Shown: one piece after another, positions 1 through 7,732 of the stretch
Layout: each line of letters starts with the position of its first letter
Numbering within the stretch: position 1 is the first letter of the stretch
NCBI GenBank assembly: GCA_003497545.1
Contig: DNNT01000104.1
Span: 3,937-11,668 of the forward strand
DNA length: 7,732 nt
Source of the DNA: Arenimonas sp.
GTDB taxonomy: Bacteria; Pseudomonadota; Gammaproteobacteria; Xanthomonadales; Xanthomonadaceae
Reading direction: 5' to 3'
Notes under the pieces: model-generated
What the model was told of the DNA's origin: nothing
The model's input: the letters and a program-made list of their open reading frames with translations, nothing else
The model's database searches: none
Program-made: the position numbers and the translations under genes

Positions 1-1
1 G

Positions 2-370
2 GTGAAAAAACCCGCCGTCACCGACTACCGCACGCTCGCCACCACCGAAGTGGACTGGCCTTGCCAACAGCACCCCAGCTCGCGCTACGCCTTGCTGCTG
101 TGCACGCCGCGCACCGGCCGGTTCCGGCAGATCCGTCGCCACCTCAAGCACATCCACCACCATCTGGTCGGCGATTCGAGCCACGGCGATGGCCGCCACA
201 ACCAGGCCTTCCGCATGCGCGGCGTGCACCGCATGCTGTTGCACGCCTGGCGCCTGTCTTTTCCACATCCTCACGACGGTCGCCGCATCATCGCCGTGGC
301 GCCGCCGGACGCGGAATTCCGGCGCGCGCTGGACCTGCTGGGCCTGCCGGAACCCGACCCCGCGGCATGA
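2..370 (+). CDS. truC: tRNA pseudouridine synthase TruC, C-terminal part (5' end outside window)
   Basis: This is the last 122 residues of an RluA-family pseudouridine synthase, most like TruC, which converts U65 of some tRNAs to pseudouridine in the cytoplasm. Seen: the family motif [11 protein letters not shown] (about residues 37-47 of the visible part), then a G-D-S-S-H-G-D motif (residues 57-63) and the R-M-L-L-H-A-W segment near residues 77-83, all in the order found in E. coli TruC. The GDSSHGD stretch followed by a basic R-H-N-Q favours TruC over RluA, RluC or RluD. The catalytic aspartate lies in the missing N-terminal half, so activity cannot be judged here. The GTG at position 2 is simply the first complete codon, not a real start. 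The histidine of the usual TGRxHQ(I/L)R motif is arginine here. The gene ends at TGA 368-370, 77 bp before the next gene on the same strand. The family is certain; the TruC assignment is likely. Confidence 0.88.
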   Translation: MKKPAVTDYRTLATTEVDWPCQQHPSSRYALLLCTPRTGRFRQIRRHLKHIHHHLVGDSSHGDGRHNQAFRMRGVHRMLLHAWRLSFPHPHDGRRIIAVAPPDAEFRRALDLLGLPEPDPAA

Positions 371-372
371 CG

Positions 373-416
373 GGTGGCCCATGCCACCGGCCTGCCGCAG
401 TGGCAAGGTTCGCCAC
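373..416 (+). repeat. two tandem stem-loops sharing a GTGGC/GCCAC stem
   Basis: The 77-bp gap between truC and the next gene holds two adjacent inverted repeats. The first has perfect 6-bp arms, 373-378 and 383-388, with a 4-nt loop. The second has perfect 5-bp arms, 400-404 and 412-416, with a 7-nt loop. Because both use GTGGC...GCCAC, the right arm of the first (383-387) can also pair with the left arm of the second (400-404), so two alternative folds are possible. No T-tract follows, so this is not a classical intrinsic terminator. It could slow or end transcription after truC, or be chance in GC-rich DNA. Confidence 0.35.
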
Positions 417-447
417 GTCCCCCCGACCCCCAAGGAACGAGCCCCCG

Positions 448-1188
448 ATGCGACCGATCGCCCTCGCCTGCGCCACCCTGCTGATGCTGGCCGCCGCCAC
501 GCCCGTGCTGGCCCAGGCCGACAACCCCGAGGACCGCGCGATCATTTCCTCGGGCGGCTTCCTCAGCGCGCACCCGGACCTGCGCTACCGCCTCAGCGGC
601 CTGGCCGCCTACCGCAAGGGCGACTACGAAGAGGCGATGACGCGCTTCCGCCGCGCCGCCCGCTACAGCGACAAACCCTCGCAGGGCATGGTGGCCGAGA
701 TGTACTGGAACGGCACCGGCGTGCCGGCCGACCGCGTGCTCGGCTACATCTGGATGGACCTGGCCGCCGAGCGCGCCTACCCGCTGATGCTGGTCAAGCG
801 CGAGAAGTTCTGGAAGGAGCTCACCGAAGCCGAACGCGCCCGCGCGCTCGAGATCGGCCCGGCCGTGTACGACGAATTCGGCGACGCCGTGGCCAAGGAG
901 CGCCTGGCGCGCGAACTGCGTTTCGCCAAGCGCCAGACCACCGGAAGCCGCGTCGGCTCGGTGGGCGCGCTCACCATCGTCATCCCCACGCCCGGCGGCA
1001 GCACCCAGGTGGACGGCACCGCCTATTACGACGAGAAGTTCTGGGACATCGAGCAGTACGTGCAGTGGCAGGACCGCGACTGGAAGGTGGTGGGCCAGGG
1101 CACCGTGGACGTGGGCGAGGTGATGGTCACCGACACCCCGCTGCCCGAGGACCTGGAGGAAGGCGGGGACGCCCCCGCGGAAGACTGA
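448..1188 (+). CDS. secreted Sel1-repeat (TPR-like) protein of unknown function
   Basis: This 246-residue protein has a clear Sec signal peptide: M-R-P, a hydrophobic core over residues 4-18, and a likely signal peptidase I site after A22 or A24. The mature protein is probably periplasmic. Residues about 45-72 form an amphipathic helical pair containing [11 protein letters not shown], a TPR/Sel1 pattern. Residues 82-107 are a good Sel1 repeat: [13 protein letters not shown], then Y-I-W-M-D-L-A-A-E. Sel1 repeats are protein-binding scaffolds, but the partner is unknown. Residues about 165-225 look like a small beta-rich domain with many aromatics ([10 protein letters not shown], then a Q-W-Q-D-R-D-W stretch) that I do not recognise. 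The tail, from about residue 231, is acidic. ATG 448 is chosen because it opens the signal peptide and follows an AAGGA ribosome site at 432-436; the frame is open further upstream, but that stretch overlaps truC and looks non-coding. The gene lies between truC and tdk on the same strand. Confidence 0.85.
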   Translation: MRPIALACATLLMLAAATPVLAQADNPEDRAIISSGGFLSAHPDLRYRLSGLAAYRKGDYEEAMTRFRRAARYSDKPSQGMVAEMYWNGTGVPADRVLGYIWMDLAAERAYPLMLVKREKFWKELTEAERARALEIGPAVYDEFGDAVAKERLARELRFAKRQTTGSRVGSVGALTIVIPTPGGSTQVDGTAYYDEKFWDIEQYVQWQDRDWKVVGQGTVDVGEVMVTDTPLPEDLEEGGDAPAED

Positions 1189-1199
1189 GCGATAATGGC

Positions 1200-1223
1200 G
1201 GCACGTCACCGCGGGACCGTGCC
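1200..1223 (+). promoter_or_regulatory. possible RNA stem-loop over the tdk ribosome-binding site
   Basis: In the 35-bp gap before tdk, GGCACG (1200-1205) is the exact reverse complement of CGTGCC (1218-1223). An alternative pairing keeps GGCAC/GTGCC and adds GTC (1205-1207) with GAC (1215-1217), leaving C1218 bulged: eight pairs with a 7-nt loop. The hairpin ends one base before the TTG start, and the only Shine-Dalgarno-like bases, GGGA 1213-1216, lie partly in its stem. If it forms in the mRNA it would limit tdk translation, or couple it to translation of the upstream gene. It is inferred from base pairing only. Confidence 0.3.
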
Positions 1224-1859
1224 TTGGCCAAGCTCTACTTCTACTACTCGGCGATGAACGCCGGGAAGACCACCACGCTGCTGCAGAGCGCGCACAACTA
1301 CCACGAGCGCGGCATGCGCACGCTCATCCTCACGCCGAAGCTGGACAACCGCGTCGGCGAAGGCCTGGTGGCCTCGCGCATCGGCCTGCAGGCGCGCGGT
1401 ACGGTGTTCACCCGCGACGACGACCTGCAGGCGCTCACCGAAGCCGACATCGCCGCGCGCGGTCCGCTGCACTGCGTGCTGGTGGACGAGGCGCAGTTCC
1501 TGTCCAAGCGCCAGGTCTGGCAGGTCACCGAGATCGTCGACAAGCTGGGCATCCCGGTGCTGGCCTACGGCCTGCGCACCGACTTCCGCGGCGAACTGTT
1601 CGAAGGCAGCCAGTACCTGCTGGCCTGGGCCGACAACCTGGTCGAGATCAAGACCATCTGCCACAGCGGCCGCAAGGCCACCATGGTGCTGCGCGTGGAC
1701 GAAAACGGCCGCGCCATCAGCGACGGCCCGCAGGTGGAGATCGGCGGCAACGAGCGCTACGTCTCGGTCAGCCGCGGCGAGTTCAAGCGCGTGATGGCCG
1801 GCGAAGGCCACATCGACCTGCAGCAGCCGCAGCTGCCGCTGGGCACGCCGGCCGACTGA
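1224..1859 (+). CDS. tdk: thymidine kinase, type II (TK1-like)
   Basis: This enzyme phosphorylates thymidine to dTMP with ATP in the cytoplasmic pyrimidine salvage pathway. The 211-residue protein matches E. coli Tdk (205 residues) nearly end to end. Visible motifs are the P-loop region S-A-M-N-A-G-K-T-T (9-17), D-E-A-Q (88-91) with E89 as the expected catalytic base, [10 protein letters not shown] (115-124), and the thymidine-binding G-G-N-E-R-Y-V-S-V (174-182). TTG 1224 is chosen because A-K-L-Y-F-Y-Y-S aligns with the E. coli N-terminus A-Q-L-Y-F-Y-Y-S, and no ATG or GTG lies nearby in frame. Upstream in-frame sequence only shadows the Sel1 gene. The structural zinc ligands of E. coli Tdk (C-x-C and C-x-x-H) are not kept: C146-x-S148 and S183-x-x-E186 stand in their place. 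The rest of the protein looks intact. Its stop codon lies one base from the stop of the convergent kinase gene. Confidence 0.97.
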   Translation: MAKLYFYYSAMNAGKTTTLLQSAHNYHERGMRTLILTPKLDNRVGEGLVASRIGLQARGTVFTRDDDLQALTEADIAARGPLHCVLVDEAQFLSKRQVWQVTEIVDKLGIPVLAYGLRTDFRGELFEGSQYLLAWADNLVEIKTICHSGRKATMVLRVDENGRAISDGPQVEIGGNERYVSVSRGEFKRVMAGEGHIDLQQPQLPLGTPAD

Positions 1860-1860
1860 C

Positions 1861-1863
<3 letters not shown>
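1857..1863. other. abutting convergent stop codons (tdk and kinase)
   Basis: The seven bases hold the TGA of tdk (1857-1859), one spacer base, and the TCA that is the TGA of the opposite-strand kinase gene (1861-1863). There is no intergenic room for a terminator. The nearest hairpin I see is an imperfect one at 1877-1896 inside the kinase 3' end, with no T-tract. The two transcripts must therefore either overlap in antisense or end inside each other's coding sequence. Confidence 0.9.
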
Positions 1864-4662
<2,799 letters not shown>

Positions 4663-4677
4663 GCGCGCGGGCCCGGA

Positions 4678-5241
4678 TCAGCCCTGCAGGGCAGCCAGCA
4701 GGAACATGCGGGCCTTCTGCCAGTCGCGGCGCACGCTGCGCTCGGAGCGCTTGAGCAGGCCGGCGATCTCGGTCTCCGACAGGCCGGCGAAGTAGCGCAT
4801 CTCCACCACCTGGGCCAGGCGTGGGTCGAGGGCGTTGAGTTTGTTCAGCGCCACGTCCAGGCCCAGCATGTCCTCGTCCAGGCGCATGCCGCCGCCGGCG
4901 TCCTCGGGCAGGTCGGTGACGCGGTGCAGGTCGCCGCCGCGCTTCACCGCCATGCGCTGGCGGGCGTAATCGACCACCACCGAGCGCATGGCGCTGGCGG
5001 CGTAGGCGAAGAAGTGGGCACGGTCCTCGAACTCGGCCTCGGCGCGGCCGGCGAGCTTGAGGTAGGCCTCGTGCACCAGGGCGGTGGTGTCGAGCGTGTG
5101 GCCGTGCTGCTGCCCGCCGAGCTGGCGGCGGGCCATGCCGTGCAGTTCGCGGTACAGCGTGGCCAGCACCCGGTCGAGCGCGGACTTGTCACCGCCACGG
5201 GCGGCGCTCAACCACTGGGTGATTTCGGCGGTGTCGTTCAT
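4678..5241 (-). CDS. ECF-type RNA polymerase sigma factor (TIGR02999/ECF43-like)
   Basis: This 187-residue protein has the two domains of a minimal ECF sigma factor. Region 2 spans about residues 20-100, including L-V-H-E-A-Y-L-K-L (55-63), F-F-A-Y-A-A-S-A-M-R (77-86) and V-V-V-D-Y-A-R-Q-R (88-96), the hallmark of the TIGR02999 subfamily. Region 4 spans about 128-185, with the helix-turn-helix L-S-E-T-E-I-A-G-L-L-K-R-S-E-R-S-V-R-R-D-W (154-174). Region 2.2, which binds the beta-prime clamp helices, normally has D-x-E-D; here it is D51-T52-T53-A54, so most of the negative charge is missing and two threonines are present. In V. parahaemolyticus EcfP, kinase phosphorylation of a region 2.2 threonine restores activity, and the adjacent kinase gene here fits that model. 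No anti-sigma gene is present. ATG 5241 is chosen because it gives a standard N-terminus; the frame stays open to 5415, but that stretch overlaps fpg. A GGGGAA sequence just upstream could serve as a weak ribosome site. Confidence 0.93.
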   Translation of the reverse strand: MNDTAEITQWLSAARGGDKSALDRVLATLYRELHGMARRQLGGQQHGHTLDTTALVHEAYLKLAGRAEAEFEDRAHFFAYAASAMRSVVVDYARQRMAVKRGGDLHRVTDLPEDAGGGMRLDEDMLGLDVALNKLNALDPRLAQVVEMRYFAGLSETEIAGLLKRSERSVRRDWQKARMFLLAALQG

Positions 5242-5269
5242 GCTTCCCCGGGGCCCGTCTGCGCGGGTT

Positions 5270-5308
5270 GCCGACACTATAGCCAATGCAGGCGACAGGC
5301 GGGCGACA
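5270..5308 (-). promoter_or_regulatory. candidate promoter/operator for the sigma-kinase operon
   Basis: The 73-bp gap between fpg and the sigma factor holds, on the - strand, a TATAGT box (5281-5276) 34 bp before the ATG, a 5/6 match to the sigma-70 -10 element. No convincing TTGACA-like -35 lies 16-18 bp upstream. Three copies of TGTCGSC occur in the same orientation: TGTCGCC at 5308-5302, TGTCGCC at 5297-5291 and TGTCGGC at 5276-5270. Their starts are 11 and 21 bp apart, about one and two helical turns. They could be regulator sites or part of an ECF-type, autoregulated promoter. A weakly activator-dependent promoter is plausible but unproven. Confidence 0.4.
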
Positions 5309-5314
5309 CCGGGT

Positions 5315-6127
5315 TCAGCGCTGGCAGCCGGGGCACCACGCCGTGGCGCGGTTGCCCAGGCGGCCGTCGCGGATCTTCCGGCCGCAAACCTTGCAGTTCT
5401 CGCCTTCCCGTCCATAAACGAACAGTTCCTGCTCGAAATAGCCGGGCGCCCCGTCCGGGCTGAGAAAATCTCGCAGCGTGGTGCCGCCGCGGGTGATGGC
5501 GTGGGCCAGGATGGTCTTCACGGCCCCGGCCAGGCGCCGGTAGCGCTCGCGACTGACCGAGCCGGCAGCCCGGCCCGGGGCGATGCCGGCGCGGAACAGG
5601 CTCTCGGCGGCGTAGATGTTGCCCACGCCCACCACCACCGCCTGGTCCATCAGGAAGGTCTTCACCGGCGCCTTGCGGCCGCGGCTGAGTTCGAACAGAT
5701 AGTCGCCGTCGAAGTCGTCCGACAGTGGCTCGGGGCCCAGGTGGGCCAGTAGCTCGTGGGTTTCGCCGGCCGGCTGCCAGAGCAGGCAGCCGAAGCGGCG
5801 CGGGTCGGTGAAGCGCAGCACGCGGCCAGAATCGAGCGCCAGGTCCACGTGGTCGTGCGCGGCCACCGGCGTGGCGGCTGGCAGCACGCGCAGCATGCCG
5901 CTCATGCCCAGGTGCAGCAGGGCGCTGCCGGGGGCGGTGTCGACCAGCAGGTACTTGGCGCGCCGGCGCACGCCCAGCACGCGCTGGCCGGGCAGTTCGC
6001 GCGCCACTTCGGGCGGGATCGGCCAGCGCAGGTCCGGGCGGCGCAGCACCACGCCGGTGACCAGGCGGCCTTCCACGTGCGGCGCCAGGCCGCGCCGGGT
6101 GGTTTCGACTTCGGGCAATTCGGGCAT
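5315..6127 (-). CDS. mutM: formamidopyrimidine-DNA glycosylase (Fpg/MutM)
   Basis: This DNA repair enzyme removes 8-oxoguanine and formamidopyrimidines and then cuts the abasic site by beta,delta-elimination. The 270-residue protein has the family's usual length. It starts M-P-E-L-P-E-V-E-T, placing the nucleophile P2 and catalytic E3 at the N-terminus once Met is removed. Also visible are K58, H-L-G-M-S-G (72-77) with M75 and D-P-R-R-F-G (108-113) with R110 and F112 as the helix-probing triad, K156, and V-G-N-I-Y-A (168-173) with the DNA-contacting N170. A C-terminal zinc finger C245-x2-C248-x16-C265-x2-C268 carries the conserved R260. Nothing is missing, so it should be active. The start is fixed by the absolute need for proline at position 2; no good ribosome site precedes it. 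It is transcribed divergently from the mechanosensitive channel gene and lies 73 bp upstream of the sigma factor gene, so read-through into the sigma-kinase pair is possible. Confidence 0.98.
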   Translation of the reverse strand: MPELPEVETTRRGLAPHVEGRLVTGVVLRRPDLRWPIPPEVARELPGQRVLGVRRRAKYLLVDTAPGSALLHLGMSGMLRVLPAATPVAAHDHVDLALDSGRVLRFTDPRRFGCLLWQPAGETHELLAHLGPEPLSDDFDGDYLFELSRGRKAPVKTFLMDQAVVVGVGNIYAAESLFRAGIAPGRAAGSVSRERYRRLAGAVKTILAHAITRGGTTLRDFLSPDGAPGYFEQELFVYGREGENCKVCGRKIRDGRLGNRATAWCPGCQR

Positions 6128-6152
6128 GGGCGAAGTGTCGCAGAGCCGGCCC

Positions 6153-6174
6153 GGCGCGGGTCAATTGCCGCGCC
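6153..6174. promoter_or_regulatory. inverted repeat in the fpg/channel divergent promoter region
   Basis: The 81-bp gap between the divergent starts contains a perfect 7-bp inverted repeat, GGCGCGG (6153-6159) and CCGCGCC (6168-6174), around an 8-nt centre that itself contains the palindrome CAATTG (6162-6167). On the - strand, TTGACC (6164-6159) is a 5/6 match to a -35 element directed at fpg, but I find no good -10 at the right distance. On the + strand there are only weak elements (TTGCCG 6165-6170 with TAGCCT 6188-6193). The repeat could bind a dimeric regulator of one or both genes. Confidence 0.3.
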
Positions 6175-6208
6175 CCGGCGCGCGGCATAGCCTAGGCGGA
6201 TGCGCCTC

Positions 6209-7732
6209 ATGCCCCCCGTGTCCCGCCTCGCCCTGGGCCTGGCCCTGCTGCTCCTGCCCACCGCCCTGCTGGCCGCCCCGTCCGGGCCGGTGGAGAGCCT
6301 GCGCGGGACCCTGGGCACGCTGGCCGACCCGCAGCGCCAGGCCGCCAGCGACAACCTCGACGCCGCCACCGCCGCCGACCGCGACGCCGCCCAGTTCCGC
6401 CAGCAGTTCGAAGCCCTGCGCGCCGAAGCCGGCAACGCCCCGACCCGCACCGCCGAATTCGAGCGCGACCTGCAGCAGGACCCCGGCCAGGCCCTGGCGC
6501 GCTGGCGCGCCCGGCTGCCGGCCACTTCCGACGTGGAGCTGCTCGAGCGCCTGCTGGAACAGGAGCGGCTGGAAGCCGAGCGCCTGGGCGACCGCATCGC
6601 CCGCCTCACTTCCGACCTGGGTGCGGCCCTGGCTCCCTCGGCCGGCGCGGCCGGCGGCGTGGACGACCTGCGCCGCCGTCTTGAAGACCTGTCCGCGCCC
6701 GTGCCGGCCACCGAGGGCGAGCCCGCCGCGCTCACCGAATCGCGCCGCCTGCGCCAGGCCGCCGAGCGCCGCCGCGCCGAAGCCGAACTGCAGCTGCGCG
6801 AGGTCGAACAGGACTACGCCGGCACCCGCCAGCGCCTGCAGGAACTGGAGCTGCGCGTGCTGCGCCAGCGCCTGGCCCAGCACGAACCGCGCCTGGCCCT
6901 GCTGCAGCAGCGCATCGCCGAACTGGGCCGCGAAGCGCTGCAGGCCCTGGCCGACCAGGTCGAAACCCGCGCCGCCGCGCTGCCCGCCGGCGACGCCGTG
7001 CTGGCCAGGGCCGCCGCCGACAACCTGGCCCTGGCCCGCGAACTGCTGGAGGCGAACGAAGCCCTGGCCACCCAGCGCGGCAAGCTGGCCACCGAAGAAC
7101 AGGCCCTGGCCCGCGACCGCGCCGCCCTGCGCGACAGCCGCACCCGCCTGGAGCTGGGCGGCCGCAGCGAACAGGTGGGCACCTGGCTGTGGGCCGTGCT
7201 GCGCCGGCTCGACAGCGAAGCGGCGCTGTCCGAACGCCTGGCCGAAGTGCGCAAGGAACTCGCCGGCGTACGCCTGCGCCTGATCGCCCTGGACGAAACC
7301 CAGCGCGAACTCGGCGACCCGGCCGCGCTGGCCCGCGAGCTGCGCGCCAACGACCCGGTTCGCCAGGACGAGGACGGCCCCGCCGCCCGTGCCGCCGGCA
7401 ACGACCCGGTGCGCACCTGGCTGGAAGCCCGCGTCGACCTCGCCGCCCGCCTCGAACCGCTGCTCTGGCGCCAGGTGGCGGCGCTTGAACAGGCCGAACG
7501 CACCCTGCAGGCGCGCCTGCAGTCCACCACCGAACTGCGCCAGCTGCTCGACCGCAACCTGCTGTGGATCCGCAGCCACCCGCCGGTGGACACGGCCTGG
7601 TTCGGCCGCTGGGCGGAGGGCGCGCGCGACCTCGCGAAACCTTCGCGTTTCGCCACCAGCGCTCGTCTGTTGTCGGAATCGGTGGCGCAGCGACCGTTCC
7701 GCTACGCCGGCGCGGTGGCGCTGGTGCTGGCC
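6209..7732 (+). CDS. MscK/MscM-like mechanosensitive channel, N-terminal part (3' end outside window)
   Basis: An unbroken reading frame runs to the window end: 508 codons from ATG 6209, or 511 from ATG 6200. ATG 6209 is preferred because AGGCGG (6195-6200) sits 8 nt before it; from ATG 6200 that site would be too close. The N-terminus is a Sec signal peptide: P-P-V-S-R, then a leucine-rich core (residues 7-16), with cleavage near A22 or A23. From there to about residue 490 the protein is almost wholly alpha-helical, rich in A, L, R, E and Q with coiled-coil heptads. This matches the periplasmic region of large MscS-family channels (MscS_porin-type domain). The W-I-R-S-H-P-P-V and W-F-G-R-W segments near 452-468 resemble the junction that precedes the membrane part in MscK/MscM. 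A hydrophobic helix (A-G-A-V-A-L-V-L-A) starts at the last residues. Such channels open under membrane tension to release solutes during osmotic downshock. The pore domain is not visible, so the call rests on architecture. Confidence 0.8.
   Translation, partial: MPPVSRLALGLALLLLPTALLAAPSGPVESLRGTLGTLADPQRQAASDNLDAATAADRDAAQFRQQFEALRAEAGNAPTRTAEFERDLQQDPGQALARWRARLPATSDVELLERLLEQERLEAERLGDRIARLTSDLGAALAPSAGAAGGVDDLRRRLEDLSAPVPATEGEPAALTESRRLRQAAERRRAEAELQLREVEQDYAGTRQRLQELELRVLRQRLAQHEPRLALLQQRIAELGREALQALADQVETRAAALPAGDAVLARAAADNLALARELLEANEALATQRGKLATEEQALARDRAALRDSRTRLELGGRSEQVGTWLWAVLRRLDSEAALSERLAEVRKELAGVRLRLIALDETQRELGDPAALARELRANDPVRQDEDGPAARAAGNDPVRTWLEARVDLAARLEPLLWRQVAALEQAERTLQARLQSTTELRQLLDRNLLWIRSHPPVDTAWFGRWAEGARDLAKPSRFATSARLLSESVAQRPFRYAGAVALVLA

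Noticed and set aside
61..447. N-terminal extension of the Sel1 protein over truC
   Set aside because: The extension is proline- and arginine-rich and overlaps truC, and it would bury the signal peptide that starts at ATG 448.
1191..1196. GATAAT as a -10 box for tdk
   Set aside because: It matches TATAAT at 5 of 6 positions, but no -35-like hexamer lies 16-18 bp upstream, so there is not enough to call a promoter.
271..1209. A - strand open frame of 312 codons opposite the Sel1 gene
   Set aside because: It lies antisense to a protein with a clear signal peptide and Sel1 repeat, and its own translation shows no recognisable domain.
5242..5415. N-terminal extension of the sigma factor into fpg
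   Set aside because: ECF sigma factors begin close to the helix that starts right after ATG 5241, and the extension only mirrors the fpg 3' end in another frame.
5808..7283. A + strand open frame of 491 codons over fpg and the channel 5' end
   Set aside because: It crosses from antisense of fpg into another frame of the channel gene and is composed of P, A, R and S runs.
6161..7579. A - strand open frame of 472 codons opposite the channel gene
   Set aside because: It is rich in G, Q, A and V with no motifs. The + strand frame has a ribosome site, a signal peptide and coiled-coil structure, so it is the real gene.

Overview
The window is about 7.7 kb of very GC-rich bacterial DNA, packed with genes whose third codon positions are mostly G or C. 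Gene content and protein sequence point to a gammaproteobacterium of the Xanthomonadaceae/Lysobacteraceae type (Lysobacter, Luteimonas, Xanthomonas or a relative). The clues are a proteobacterial thymidine kinase starting at TTG, a TIGR02999/ECF43-like sigma factor paired with a TPR-bearing Ser/Thr kinase, and a standard Fpg. This placement is an inference from remembered family resemblance; no search was run.

Left block, + strand (1-1859): the 3' part of a TruC-type tRNA pseudouridine synthase cut by the window edge; a 77-bp gap with two tandem GTGGC/GCCAC stem-loops; a secreted Sel1-repeat protein of unknown role (448-1188); and thymidine kinase tdk (1224-1859), which starts at TTG directly behind a possible stem-loop covering its weak ribosome-binding site.

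Middle block, - strand (1861-6127), read right to left: fpg (mutM, 6127-5315); a 73-bp gap with a TATAGT box and three helically phased TGTCGSC motifs; an ECF-type sigma factor (5241-4678); and, 15 bp further on, a 933-residue transmembrane Ser/Thr kinase with a long TPR-like C-terminal region (4662-1861). The kinase and tdk converge, with one base between their stop codons.

Right block, + strand (6209-7732): divergent from fpg, the signal peptide and long periplasmic coiled-coil region of an MscK/MscM-like mechanosensitive channel, cut off just as its first channel-domain membrane helix begins.

The most interesting part is the sigma factor-kinase pair. The sigma factor has D-T-T-A where canonical ECF sigmas carry an acidic D-x-E-D in region 2.2, no anti-sigma gene is visible, and the partner gene encodes a complete kinase with one membrane segment and a probable periplasmic TPR sensor. 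This matches the architecture of systems in which the kinase activates the sigma factor by phosphorylation (EcfP/PknT in Vibrio parahaemolyticus, EcfK/PknS in Xanthomonas citri). Signal and regulon here are unknown. The other genes are housekeeping functions: tRNA modification, nucleotide salvage, repair of oxidised DNA, and protection against osmotic shock.
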